Source of the DNA: Bursaphelenchus xylophilus
Lineage: Eukaryota; Nematoda; Chromadorea; Rhabditida; Aphelenchoididae
Length of the DNA stretch: 64,000 nucleotides
NCBI GenBank assembly: GCA_904066235.2
Contig: CAJFCV020000005.1
Coordinates: 5,265,501 to 5,329,500, forward strand
Direction: 5' to 3'
Of this stretch, positions 48,991 to 58,854 are shown piece after piece. The notes beneath the pieces were generated by a model. It was not told the origin of the DNA. It did no database searches and worked only from the letters and a program-made list of their open reading frames with translations. Numbering within the stretch: the stretch's first letter is position 1; each line of letters begins with the position of its first letter. Made by a program: the position numbers and the translations under genes.

Positions 48991-50632
48991 ATAAATTACA
49001 CTTGTAATTTACGAGTTGTAGCATTACTATAAATTTTGATTACTAAAAGATAAACTTATCACAATCTCTTTTAAATACGTAACTTTTAAATGATTGCCTT
49101 TCTCGGAAGCCAGTGTTTGTCACGTCGAATCTTTTTCTTGGTTGTTTGACCCACTAACCTCCCTTCCTTATATCCACTTGCATCTCAACATGACCAGCGG
49201 TATCTTTTTTCTGTAGCGATCATATTATCTATCACACAAAGGCTGCCCATTTTTTGTATATTTTACTTGATAACGATCTGCGGAACCAAAAGTAGGTGGG
49301 GATGAAGGAAATGCCCTTGTTTCATCGCGCACCTTCCTTCTTCGCTTCTCCCCCGACTCTCCAACTCCGAAAGAACACGTCACCATAGAACTATTAAGAT
49401 CAGAAGGAAGAAGCGGGATCCCATTCTCAACATGCCCAATTAATGACGGGTTTTCTTTGGTATGGTGTCGACTCCCTGTCGCTTTTGTATCCGGCCTGTT
49501 ACGCGGTTTCTGTCCGCCTTGTCATAAATACGACATTGGGGTTTTTTCACTCGGCTGTGGCAAATATGTATAGATCAAATTAGTGTTTTAAAATGAGGAA
49601 GAGGGCCTCCGCCGCGGATTCGGATGCTATTCGACTTTGTTTGACCCTTTTTTCTTCAAAACGGCCGTATTATTTATTCGCGCGTCCTTCACTTGATGTG
49701 ATCGAAAAACTAACGGATAAAAAGGTCGGTGTTCGGTTTCCAAACAAATGTCAGTTCTCATGACATTTTTTCCGGCTGGTTCCGGATTCGCCCCTGCGAA
49801 CGCAAATGATTTTGAAAAATGAAACAAAATTTATAATACAGGGTCCTTCAAGAAACGTGAAGGAATGTATAAAATACGCAATGCACCCCGCCTCTATGAG
49901 TGACCAACCGGTATCGTTGACATTGCCTAGTTTTCAGATATAACATAGAAACGCTAAAAATTCCCTTTTCTCGCGCATTGAAGTTCGGTGCCTAAAGTAA
50001 TACAACTTTGTAGAGTCGTTCTCGAAATCGGCTCGCCAGATGGGAATCAAACTTATTGTTGGCAGATTCATAGCATAGAAAACGAGTTATTCTGAGACGT
50101 TTTTCTTGTGCCGCAGGGCCACAAAATTGCGCTTAAAGATTACAGACCTCCTATACTTTTTTCATTTATTTCTGACTCAAAGATGATCGAAAATTCTTGA
50201 AATCGAAATTAGCAAGTGGACACTTGAAGTGGTACGTCCCTCCGGCTTTCCAAAAATCTATTTTTGAAAAATTTGAATCTTGGCGATGAAATTCTGACTT
50301 GCTTCGACCCCATTTACTTGCGAAAACAAGCGGTCGCGATAGAAAAATAAAATCATTCGCGTCCGCAGCTGAAACGAGAGTTTGCACCATAGTGAACACA
50401 GTGTAACCGCTCGTTACTAAAGGAAGCTACGTGTTTCTCATACTCCATCCCCTTCCATGAGTTGAATCTTTTCGTTTCGCAAACTGTTTTGACATTTCGT
50501 TTCAGATGACCCATTTTTTGGAGGTCAAAACAACATTTTTCCTTTTTTGTTTTGCCAAAAAATGTTCGCGATGGTGAAGACTTGCTGTTTTCTTTTCTAT
50601 TCATGGACTTTTGCAGATTGGGAAACCGCTAA
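48991..50632. other. Intergenic region
   Basis: No gene is supported. At 49840-49860 there is a CAGGGTCCTTCAAGAAACGT end-like sequence reminiscent of a transposon terminus, but no partner was found. A TTTTGCAG acceptor lies about 20 bases before the next start codon. Confidence 0.45.
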
Positions 50633-51522
50633 ATGACTTCGCATCTCTCCCTGGTCGTCTTCCTGACATTCATCTTGGCCACTACGGCCGCTCCTCAATC
50701 CAAATACCTAATTCATCTTCATGAAGAGAACTGGCAGGATGTTTTGAAAGGTGAATGGCTTTTGGAGTTCCATGCTCCTTGGTGTCCCGCTTGCAAGGAC
50801 TTGGCCAAGAGTTGGAATGCCTTTGCTGATTGGTCCAAGGATTTGAATGTAAATGTGGCTGAAGTGGATGTTACACAAAACCCTGGCCTCTCTGGTCGTT
50901 TCTTAGTTACTGCTTTGCCAACGATCTATCAGTAAGATAATTTGTTGTTTCCATTGTTCTTCTTTTAGTGTCAAGGATGGTGTTTTCCGTCAATACACTG
51001 GTCCGAGAGATAAGGAGGCTTTCATTACTTTTGTTGAAGAGAAACAATGGCAACTTGTCGAGCCTCTGCCAAACTACAAGCATCCTGACAGTGCCCAGTA
51101 GGTTTTATTTTTTTTTTGGGTGTTACAGTTAAATGTTATTACTACGTATGTTCTTTAGGATGGGAGTCGTTGCTTTATTCTTCAAACTCTCAATGGCTGT
51201 CAGAGATCTCCACAACCATCTGATTGAAGATAAGGGAGTCCCCGCTTGGGCATCCTATTCTCTCTTTGCCGCAGTCACCCTTGGATTGGGATGCATTCTT
51301 GGATACGTAAGTGCTATTGTACCTAATTTTACTTTGTTTATTTTAGTTTATCGTCTGCATTATTGACGCCGTCTTCCCAACAGGCGCTGCTGCCCAGAAA
51401 GCCGCTCAGAAGAAGCAGAAGCAAGACAAGAAGCTCTCGGAAGGTGAGTTCATTTGTTTAATACAAGTATTTTATCGTTTTTAGAAGCCAAGAAAGAGAA
51501 GGAGCCAAAGAAAACGAAATAG
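50633..51522 (+). CDS. dpy-11: Thioredoxin-related transmembrane protein (DPY-11/TMX1-like)
   Basis: Exons: 50633-50931, 50969-51097, 51159-51306, 51347-51443, 51485-51522; 236 aa. This ER membrane oxidoreductase acts on secretory substrates; C. elegans DPY-11 works in the hypodermis and shapes the body and cuticle. A signal peptide (about 1-20) is followed by one thioredoxin domain with active site HAPWCPACKDL (CPAC as in TMX1 and DPY-11), the conserved cis-Pro segment VTALPTIYHV, then a membrane span (SLFAAVTLGLGCILGFIVCI). The Lys/Glu-rich tail ends EKEPKKTK, a possible ER-retrieval signal. Length agrees with DPY-11 (about 246 aa). An AATAAA at 51623-51628 and the next gene only 197 bp downstream suggest an operon with the HDAC11 gene. 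Confidence 0.93.
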
Positions 51523-51718
51523 ATGCCTCCAGATCACTGCGAACATTATCGGGTTGTTGTTTCCAATTCTTTTTATATACCTGAAATCATATTACGTTTG
51601 CCTCTAACTTATATTTTTGAGTAATAAAGAGTATACTTTAATGTGTGAAATGGAACGTACGGTTATTCTCCTTAAATTACAGTTGATGTAATCTGAGTAG
51701 CATTAGCTATATTAACAG

Positions 51719-53385
51719 ATGGAGGAATCGGCAGAGCCTGAAGAGCAAGGTGAGATGAATAAAGTCAGGATGTAGGTACGAATATATGTATTATAATTTG
51801 TAGTGGTCGCGTTAATTCTGTGAGGAATTCAAAGATTAAGAAGACAGCCGAAGATCCGGAACATCAATTACCCATTGTTTACAGCCCTGATTACAATATA
51901 ACCTGTTATGGGCTCGAGAAATTACATCCTTTTGATTCGTGTAAATGGGGGAGAGTTATGGATCAACTCATCGGTGAGGAATTTCAGTATACTTCATTGC
52001 AATTTTAGAAGATGGATACATGACAGAGTCCATGTACATTCGTCCAACCGAAGCTTCTCATCAAGACCTTAGAGTTGTCCATTCCCAGCATTATTTGAAT
52101 TCTCTTTTGGTATCTTGCGTCGTTGCAAAATGTGTGGAAGTCCCATTGGTGGCTCTCGTTCCCTACTGTATCATCGAAAAAAGATTACTCAAGTCAATGA
52201 GGTATTTTTTTATTAATCATCTTTTGTTTAAAACGTTCTACTTTTGTTCGGACCTCATCGCAGAAACCCCGGATTTCTTGTCTGTGGGCCCGCTAGGCAA
52301 GGCCTGCGGGCTTTCTGTCCAGAACTCGCTGAGTTCAGCAAGAATCGGCGAATCTTGTCCAGAGCCCGACAAGAAATAAGCAAAAGTTGTCTGCGATGCA
52401 GGCGATTAAATTTATATGATTCCAGTCATAACGGATTCCCAGTTTTTCAATCGTCGCTGCGCCTTTTCTATCCTATCTGGTCGTCTGAAGATCATTTTGT
52501 TATTTTTGGGGTTTCTGTGACGAGGTCCAAAAAAGTAGAACTTATATTTTTTACGGCAACTTTTATAGACTGAACAACAGTTATCAAAACAGCATTAAAC
52601 ACATAGAAATGAATTCCAGAAACACAGGTCACTCCCGGAGGGACCTCCTGTTTTCTGGTCATCTTTAATGTAAAGTCAAATATTTCAGACTCCAAACTGG
52701 AGGAACAATCACAGCCGCATATCTAGCCCTAGAAAAAGGATGGGCCATCAATATTGGAGGTGGATTCCATCATGCTCATGCCTACGGTGGTGGAGGCTTT
52801 TGTATATATGCTGACATTACACTCGCTCTTCGATTCCTCTTTTTGGACAATAAGATCAAAAAAGCGATGATAATAGATCTGGATGCACATCAAGGAAATG
52901 GACCTGAAAAGGATTTTGCCGGGGATAAAAACGTTTGTATTGTGGATGTATTCAATTACGAGATCTACCCTCGCGACTTCAAAGCCAAGGAATCCATTGA
53001 TCTGGCTGTGAGATTACAGAGTTACACTCAAGATACTGAATATTTGTATGAACTGAAAAAGGCTCTAAGCAAAAGTTTAGAGGATTTTGAGCCGGATCTT
53101 GTTATCTATAATGCTGGCACTGATTGTCTTGATGGGGATGCGGTTGGACATCTTAGTCTCTCGGAAAGGGTAAGAGTTTTTACTTATAGTTTGTTTGCTT
53201 TCGCGCTCTGGTTACCCAAGCAGCTACTTTAGGGTACGGTAACTCGAGATGAAATGGTGTTCACCAAAGTTAGGGAAGCGGGTCTTCCAATAGTTATGTT
53301 ATTGAGTGGAGGATACACTCATAAATCTGCTCAGGTCATCTCTACCTCCATTAAAAATCTTTTTGATAAGAAGGTAATCGGATAG
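51719..53385 (+). CDS. hda-11: Class IV histone deacetylase (HDAC11)
   Basis: Exons: 51719-51771, 51804-51973, 52009-52201, 52689-53169, 53233-53385; 349 aa. HDAC11 removes long-chain fatty-acyl groups and acetyl groups from lysines. The class IV pattern is complete: LPIVYSPDYNIT at the start, VHSQHYLNSL, RLQTGGTITAAYLALEKGWA, the active site GGGFHHAHAYGGGGFC, metal ligands in IIDLDAHQGNG, NAGTDCLDGD, and the catalytic tyrosine region LLSGGYTHKSAQ. Length equals the human enzyme (347 aa). The ATG directly follows an ATTAACAG acceptor and sits about 90 bp after the polyadenylation signal of dpy-11. Intron 52202-52688 is long (487 bp) and GC-patchy (TGGGCCCGCTAGGCAAGGCC). Confidence 0.95.
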
Positions 53386-53605
53386 ATATCCAAACCATTT
53401 CTGTGAATACTAATTAAATTGTACCTTGTATAGGATTAGTGCAAATCAGATTGTGTGAATAAAATTTTACTTTTGAATTCGATTATTTTCAACAAAAAAA
53501 ACAATTAGTTCGATGTGTTAACAAAAGGTACCCATTAAAACGAAACCCCATAAAGATAAAAACAACAAGAAATATAAGGAAATCAAAACGAAGTAGGCAT
53601 TCATG

Positions 53606-54683
53606 TTAACAGATAAGTCTCATGCGAACATTTTTCGAGAATACACTACGATGAGCAACACAGGATCCATCATACACAGGCAATGTTCTGTTACGAGGGA
53701 TATGCTCGATGACATCCAGATTAAGAAGATTCATAGAACGTTGGGAAACCATCGCTTCGGGCAACTCGGAGTCCACCTCTTCTCGACCGGAATCACAAAG
53801 GGCATTCTCAGAGTTGAGGGAGCATGGGAAGGTGTCATTTACAAGGACAAAATCATTCATAGTTGACATCTCGGTTACCGCCTTCTGAGCTGTGAGGTAA
53901 GTGCCAACCGAGAGAGTCCATACAAGAAGATAAGCTGACGCTAGGGAAGCACACATAGTCAGGAAACGAGACATGTGTTTAAACAAGGGCTTGGCGTCGG
54001 ACATCAAGGCATGGGCATCTCCATAAGACAAGATGCCTGACTGTTTGAGAGATCTAGTTGCCACATAACGTTCAATGGATTGAAGGGCATGCTCATATTC
54101 ATCTCCAGATATCATTAGATCCCATTCCTACAGAATAATCAATGACTTAACATGACCTACCAGATCGTATAACATACGAAGTTCCAGTTGGTTGATCATA
54201 GACTTGGTTATTTTGGACTCTTCAACCCAATCATCCAACCACAGATAATCATAAGTATTTCCATCAAACAAGAACTTATTTGCAATGATCAGAGATGCCA
54301 GATAGAGTTCGTTGGGGTTCCGCGACAAGAAGTCCTTAGGCTTTCTGACCCTCAACCTTTCGAGGTAGATCATGGCGGCAATCAGAGTGCAAGGATCGAC
54401 AAAACCCCCACTAAACAGAGTCAAGTAAAGCAAGAAACACCTACACTGAGGAAGCAGCAAAGTCCGTATCCAGATAATCATAAGGCGAATGGTGATCAAA
54501 ATACTCCACAACCATTTCTAAATATTTTTGTGAATTTATGGATCAGAAAAATCAAAAATAATGTGTGGACTTTAACCTACGGGATAAAGGCGCAGTTAGA
54601 CAGTCGATTCTCAAATCTCCATACTTCAATGATCTTCTGAGACGTTGCTGCAACCTCTTAAACGCCTCGGTTCGGGGCGCCAT
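53606..54683 (-). CDS. CNPPD1-like cyclin (PHO80/Pcl-type cyclin domain)
   Basis: Exons in transcript order: 54683-54581, 54517-54445, 54410-54161, 54127-53606; 315 aa. The cyclin-like fold covers about residues 45-165. FDHHSPYDYLDTDFAASS is followed by GGFVDPCTLIAAMIYLERL, a PHO80-type start, then NPNELYLASLIIANKFLFD with the helix that binds a kinase in PCL cyclins, and NQLELRMLYDLEWDLMISGD. A hydrophobic segment (CASLASAYLLVWTLSVGTYL) after the cyclin region suggests membrane association, as reported for CNPPD1 proteins. The C terminus is variable and polar. The kinase partner is unknown. It is convergent with hda-11, about 220 bp apart. Confidence 0.82.
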
Positions 54684-56086
54684 GATCTTATAAATCAGCC
54701 AATAATTATATCGTTTCTGCAGTGAGAAAGTTTTAAAAAGTTAAAAGTGAAGAAGAGGCAAGCCAATTCCTTCTGTCAGCCGGCTGCCTTCTCTTACCGG
54801 CCTTGAACACAATGCCAATAAAGATTTATAATCAATTTTTCTTTACGGGACCGAGAGCCGAGTTTTCGGTCCATTTGAATGTTTTCGCCAGGGGGCCAAA
54901 CGGGCTTCTATTTTAAAATTTCAGGCCCGAACAAAGATTAGGCCCGGCCCCGCTTCAAATTTGTCAGGCGCGGCCCAATCGGACCTCAACGGGCCGTTCC
55001 GGCCCGGTAGCCACCGCTGTTTTGCCGCCAATCTGGGATAATTGTGAAATTATTTCCAGAAAACAAGTCATCTTTATGAGCTAGTTCAATGTTAGATGTT
55101 TGACTGATATATTTCCACAAACATAAATTTTCACAATGTCAATAGCATGCAATCTAATTGTACGTTTACAGTCGTAAGAGTTTTTGTAGAAGTCTCGCAA
55201 CGAAAACATTGGTGCCAAACTAAGTTGGTGGTCAACAAGCGCGACGCGACGTAGTTGATCCTCATGCGTTTTTCACTGCCCTTCAAAAAATGTGGATGTG
55301 GTCAAGGTTCTTTCTTGTTTTTTTATTCGCCTTCTTTTCTATCCCGATTTATTTACTTTGAATCTGGACTTTTCTAATGGCCGTGTTTTCAATTTATTTT
55401 TGAAAAACTATTCTCCATGTTTTTTTTTTGATAATTTTGTGGGTTTTTACGCTTCAAGTCGGCTTAAAATATTTTGAACGCGGGGCAATTGGGTCACCTA
55501 AGTATAATATCAACTAATGGTGTGGATTTTGCTACGTAATTGGTTTTATATTTTTTTGTAATCTGTAGATGTTCATTGATGAAATCCGTTCCATCTTTTG
55601 TGCTTATAATTTGTTGCCTTTTCGTTGCGAGAGATGGGTGCTGGCCAGTGAGAGAGAGAGAGCAGAGCGATGAGAGAGAACGCGCGCTCCCCTGCCCTTT
55701 GGTCCCCCACCCGGCCCCGAGAGGAAACAAACAAGCCGGGCCTTTCTCGGCTGTTCGCGCCGTTTTTTTTGGGGTTCGCTGCCCTCGCTTTTTTGGGGAC
55801 TTGAGATTCTCTCGCCTAGATCTTCATCGTGCTCCCGATCTTCTCGGTACCTGCGTTTTGTCGGTTCGGACCCATTTTTGACCAACATTGTCCGTTTTGT
55901 CCTTCGGAACCCCGACGAATTTGGCGGGAAACAGAATAAGTCGGGGTGTTTAATAAAAGCGAATGAGAAGAATTTTTAAAGCGAATTGTTTTTGATGCTC
56001 TTTATGCGTTTTGAACGTCGTTTTTAAATTAAAATATGGCGTGAAAGGTTATTTAGTTAGTCTCAAAATCATTTCTCCTTTCAGAG
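54684..56086. other. Intergenic region
   Basis: About 1.4 kb without a supported gene. It includes a GC-rich patch at 54890-55015 with repeated GGCCCGG/GGGCC words, a possible old element fragment, and a purine-rich AGAGAG stretch near 55650. A TTTCAG acceptor lies two bases before the next start codon. Confidence 0.45.
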
Positions 56087-57370
56087 ATGTCCGAGGGAGC
56101 CATTGGCACCGAACAGCTTGCTACTCCTCCGGTCGAAAAGCCAGCGGAAGCGACCGTTGAGAAGACTAGTGAGGAGATTGCTTCCAATGGAGATGCAAAT
56201 CCGGGCAAGGAAGAACCTAAGAAGGTTGATGCCAATAGTAATGAAAGCGTGGAGAAGTTAGAAGAAAAAGTTGAAGGTAATAATGAAGAAGAGAAGAACG
56301 AGACTAAGGATGAACCAAAGGTAACAACGGAAGATTAGAGTTATATTATCGTTTTAGAAAAAGACTTTACCCAAATGGATGGTCCAGTCAGCCGATGATG
56401 CCAATGATGAGGTTGTGAAAGAGGAAGAAGCCAAAGCAGAAGCGGATAAGGATAAAGAAGAACCTGAACAGCCATCTCCACCAAAGAAACGTGCTCGCAG
56501 GAAGGTTGATCCTGTTGTTGCCGAGGTATGCTGTCTTATCGTATTGGTTAACTTTTATTTAGGCTGAAAAGAGCGCTGCACCACTCTCAGAAAGCCGTCC
56601 TCGTCGTTCTACTCGCTCAAATATTGACTACGCCAATCCAGATGCTTCTACGGTTATTGCTGAGATCGATGATGAAGAGCCCGGAGGAGCTGGCACTGGA
56701 AGAAGGGGCTCGCGTCGTGGTCGACCACCAGCGTCTGGAATTGGAAAGGGAAGGGGCCGCAAACGGAAGTCTGATGATTCCGATGCGGAGGAAGAAGACG
56801 ACGATGACGGCGATGATGACTACAAGGGGCAGAAGACAAAGCGAGGATCTAAATCTGCACCTACTGGAAGACGAGGCAGACCTCCAACCAACAAAAAAAC
56901 GCCCGCGAAGAGAGGAAGAAAAGCGAAGAATGCCAAGGAATCGGACGATGATGACGAAGAGATTGAACTTGACGATCATGAAAGCGAGAAAGAAAAGAGC
57001 GGAGATGAAGCAGAGGGAGCCGAAGGCGAAGGTAATTATTTTTTTAGTTATTTTTTACATTTTTTTATGTTTGAATATTCCAGTAACAGTTAATGAAGAA
57101 GTTATTTTAGAAAAGATTGCTTCGCCGCCCAAACGTGGTCGTGGTCGAAAGCCAGTAACCCCAAAAACTGATACTCCTGCAAAACGTCGAGGCCGACCTC
57201 CACGTAATGCAGTCAAATCTACCGAAGAAGAGAAGCAAGGTGCCCCAACCGCCGATGAAGAGACCCCTGTGGAGAAAGCGTCAGAAGAAGCACCGGCTAC
57301 TGACAACGGAGGTGAGTCAGAAGTTGTGGCCGAAGCCCCCGATCCCCAATCAACGGAAGCCTCTGCCTAA
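56087..57370 (+). CDS. AT-hook chromatin protein (HMGA-like)
   Basis: Exons: 56087-56320, 56358-56525, 56563-57031, 57084-57370; 385 aa. Several AT-hook-type motifs are visible: RRGSRRGRPPASG and KGRGRKRKS, TGRRGRPPTNKK, KRGRGRKPVTP and KRRGRPPRN. They are separated by long acidic and lysine-rich low-complexity stretches (EEEDDDDGDDD). Such motifs bind the minor groove of AT-rich DNA, so a chromatin or nuclear-architecture role is likely. The N-terminal 80 residues are Glu/Lys-rich with no domain. It could be an HMGA-type protein (C. elegans hmg-11/hmg-12 group) or another multi-AT-hook protein. A GGTGAG in the last exon could act as an alternative donor, but the frame stays open through it. 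Confidence 0.82.
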
Positions 57371-57730
57371 GGGCCTGACATGGGATGACAGCCCAGCTGG
57401 ATACCTCTTCTTTTCTCTACTTTTTGTTATTCCTTTACTACCGCAGTGTCGTGAGGACACTCTGAAATGTTTCACATGTCAAAGTTCTCTGGAGTCGGAG
57501 TTTTATCCTGCTCCCGCTCTCATTCAATGTTTTATTATTATTTGTTTGACCTTCCAAAGGATGTATGTTCGCATTTTTCTAATGGTTAATTCGTAATAAT
57601 TTATGGAAAATATCGTATGTTTTGGGAGAATAAATGTTGTTCAGAAGAATAGTTGTATTTTTTGGGGAAGCTATTCGTTGTAGACTTATTTCTCACGGTT
57701 GTTTTTAACACGATCGGTCGATTATATGGG
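57371..57730. other. Short same-strand spacer
   Basis: About 360 bp after the AT-hook gene, with its 3' UTR. The open frame of the next gene extends upstream of its ATG to about 57652 without another ATG. No other feature is recognised. Confidence 0.4.
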
Positions 57731-58086
57731 ATGCATGGAAGTCCAGAGCCCGACATTTCTGTGAAAACATACCAGGTAAGGTATCTGCGAAGAACGCTCA
57801 TCTTCAGGTTATGTTGATCACATTGTCCTTGTTGATATCTCTGGGAAGTGCCGTTTTCATCGTTTGGACTTTTTTCGTAGAAAAGGCAAGTTATCCATCA
57901 ACCACATTTATTGTATTCAAGGGTCTGAAATCTGAATTAAAAGAAGGAAAAAGAAGAATCGAGGATGACATGCTCACTTATCCACGATGTAGAACGGCGG
58001 TTGAAGAATACGGTATGGAGGTAGTAACCCCTTGGAAAGATTATTTTACTCGAGAACAAAAAGCATTCCGAACAGACTCAGAATAA
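57731..58086 (+). CDS. Small single-pass membrane protein, 107 aa, unknown family
   Basis: Exons 57731-57775 and 57808-58086 join in phase. The 15-residue N terminus (MHGSPEPDISVKTYQ) is followed by one hydrophobic span (VMLITLSLLISLGSAVFIVW) and a charged, helical C-terminal part with two cysteine-containing or aromatic patches (LTYPRCRTAVEEYG, TPWKDYFTREQKAF). The topology and size resemble small accessory subunits of mitochondrial or ER membrane complexes, but I cannot name a family. The intron is only 32 nt. It lies 360 bp downstream of the AT-hook gene on the same strand. Confidence 0.6.
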
Positions 58087-58854
58087 ACAACAAGTGTTTT
58101 TGTGGGTGTAATTGTGTGATAAAGTGGTTCTTGTTCCACAGATTCTTTCAGAACTTGTTGTTTTAAACAATACATTATCTATGTTTCACTGATAAATGGC
58201 CTGATAATGGGTGATATCTGTCCAACTGTCCCGCCTCTCCATTCCCCTTCCCCGTTTGTTTTTTCGATCCCCGACGGTCTATTTTATCAAATACATATAT
58301 GTTGTATACATATTTGTACTCCACTTTACCTAGCAAAATATGATCTATTACGGGTTTTGGAATCGCCTCCGCCTTGGGTTACTGTATTTTCTCATCGGAT
58401 CGGCACTAATTGGATGGAGTTTGGACAACGAGGAAGGAGAGAGTAGCCTCAGGGGTTAGAAATCTTTATCGAAACGGCCAACAAAAAGTGGTATTATATT
58501 ATTATATCCGTTGTTGCTTCATGTAAATAAAATTAATTATTGCAATGTTTGATTGTCACAACCGTAAGAACATCCCAAAAATGAGGGGAGAATACAGTAA
58601 GATTAAATCGAAACATAAAAGCATTCAAATTCCAAAAAGTCAGCTATTCATTAAAACTTCCCTCGAAATGCCGACCTTCAACTGCTTGAGATCATATCAT
58701 TTCTTTTGTTTTTCTTTGCCGTTCCTCCAATTGTCAATGAAATGACAATCTGAGTTTGTATATCTTCCAAATCTGGAGGTCACTCCCATTTAAAATACAA
58801 GTTTCGCTTTGTTTATAAGGCCACGTCTTCTCTGACAGCTGATCGTTTCGAATA
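58087..58854. other. Intergenic region
   Basis: Nothing recognised beyond AT-rich spacer and the likely promoter of the phosphatase gene. Confidence 0.45.

Noticed and set aside
49840..49870. Transposon end CAGGGTCCTTCAAG
   Set aside because: No inverted partner was found nearby.
54188..54640. Plus-strand frame of 150 codons
   Set aside because: Antisense shadow of the CNPPD1-like gene, whose protein has the cyclin signature.
56624..57370. Long plus-strand open frame of 248 codons starting inside the AT-hook gene
   Set aside because: Its first part is an alternative frame over a low-complexity exon; the true frame gives AT-hook motifs and consistent splicing.
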